Of a stretch of 13,578 nt of DNA, positions 13,512-13,578 are shown one piece after another (position 1 is the first letter of the stretch; the number at the start of each line of letters is the position of its first letter). The DNA is taken from assembly GCA_050253535.1 (NCBI GenBank), contig JBFWIW010000071.1, positions 1 through 13,578 on the forward strand. Direction: 5' to 3'. Below the pieces are notes generated by a model. It had not been told where the DNA came from. It searched no databases and saw nothing but the letters and a program-made list of their open reading frames with translations. This DNA comes from JBFWIW01 sp050253535 (GTDB lineage Bacteria; Bacillota; Clostridia; Oscillospirales; Oscillospiraceae). The position numbers and the translations under genes are program-made.

Positions 13512-13578
13512 GCGACTGTACAGCAATCGACTGGATTTACGGGAACAAAAAAACACTGACTGACCTATCGGACGCTAT
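13508..13578 (+). CDS. Start of a coupled gene, probably M20-type amidohydrolase (3' partial)
   Basis: The ATG at 13508 overlaps the TGA of the preceding gene (ATGA), with AAGGAG at 13491-13496 upstream. Twenty-three complete codons are visible before the window ends. The peptide includes AIDWIYGNKKTLTDLSDA, which resembles the N-termini of M20-family amidohydrolases of the AbgB type (D-W-I..N...L..LSD.IW.YAE). That family hydrolyses amide bonds of N-acyl or aminobenzoyl amino acids and needs two metal ions, but none of the catalytic residues lie within the visible part. The assignment rests on a short match and on the hydrolase context. Confidence 0.5.
   Translation, partial: MSDCTAIDWIYGNKKTLTDLSDA

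Overview
The window looks like chromosome of an endospore-forming, anaerobic member of the Clostridia with moderately high GC, possibly a gut or sediment Oscillospiraceae/Christensenellales-type organism. The evidence is a clear spoIIID gene, a BlaI/MecI-BlaR1 type regulatory pair, Gram-positive Shine-Dalgarno sequences ahead of most genes, and clostridial-type acetoin dehydrogenase genes. Genus cannot be read from the sequence.

Layout. (1) 3-2705, plus strand: the end of a fused electron-transfer flavoprotein (EtfB C-terminus joined to a whole EtfA), an IolB-type 5-deoxy-glucuronate isomerase and a divergent KDPG-aldolase-family lyase. They are packed with gaps of 4 and 2 bases and look like one catabolic operon that begins upstream. 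A tandem YcxB-like membrane protein follows (2794-3867). A strong bidirectional terminator hairpin lies at 3885-3934. (2) 3941-7616, minus strand: a BlaI/MecI-type repressor and an overlapping BlaR1/M56 membrane metalloprotease. Its large ectodomain carries Asp-box (BNR) repeats in place of a penicillin-binding sensor. The promoter and two identical operator half-palindromes are visible upstream. Directly behind this promoter is the stump of a P-loop ATPase gene (7627-7932). (3) 8199-11386, plus strand: acoA-acoB-acoC, giving E1 alpha, E1 beta and E2 of a TPP-dependent acetoin dehydrogenase complex. E3 and a regulator are absent. A hairpin follows. (4) 11601-11852, minus strand: spoIIID, with a sigma-E-like promoter. 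(5) 12096-13578, plus strand: a visibly more AT-rich segment with a MarR-family regulator, a 316-base intergenic region with four copies of a 19-bp palindrome, an ATC-hydrolase-family gene, and the start of a translationally coupled gene that resembles M20 amidohydrolases. A degenerate fifth copy of the palindrome lies on the probable transcription start of the marR gene.

How the parts work together. The first operon probably couples oxidation of a substrate (through the ETF) with breakdown of a deoxy sugar acid. The aco genes convert acetoin to acetaldehyde and acetyl-CoA, probably using a shared E3 encoded elsewhere. The MecI/BlaR1-like pair is an autoregulated signalling module in which an extracellular signal read by the propeller-like domain would lead to repressor cleavage. 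The right-hand segment looks like a self-contained regulator plus hydrolase operon, with the MarR protein controlling both itself and the hydrolase genes through the repeated palindromes.

The most promising items for follow-up are the four-plus-one palindrome regulon at the right end, the BlaR1-like receptor with an Asp-box ectodomain, and the EtfBA-IolB-aldolase operon.
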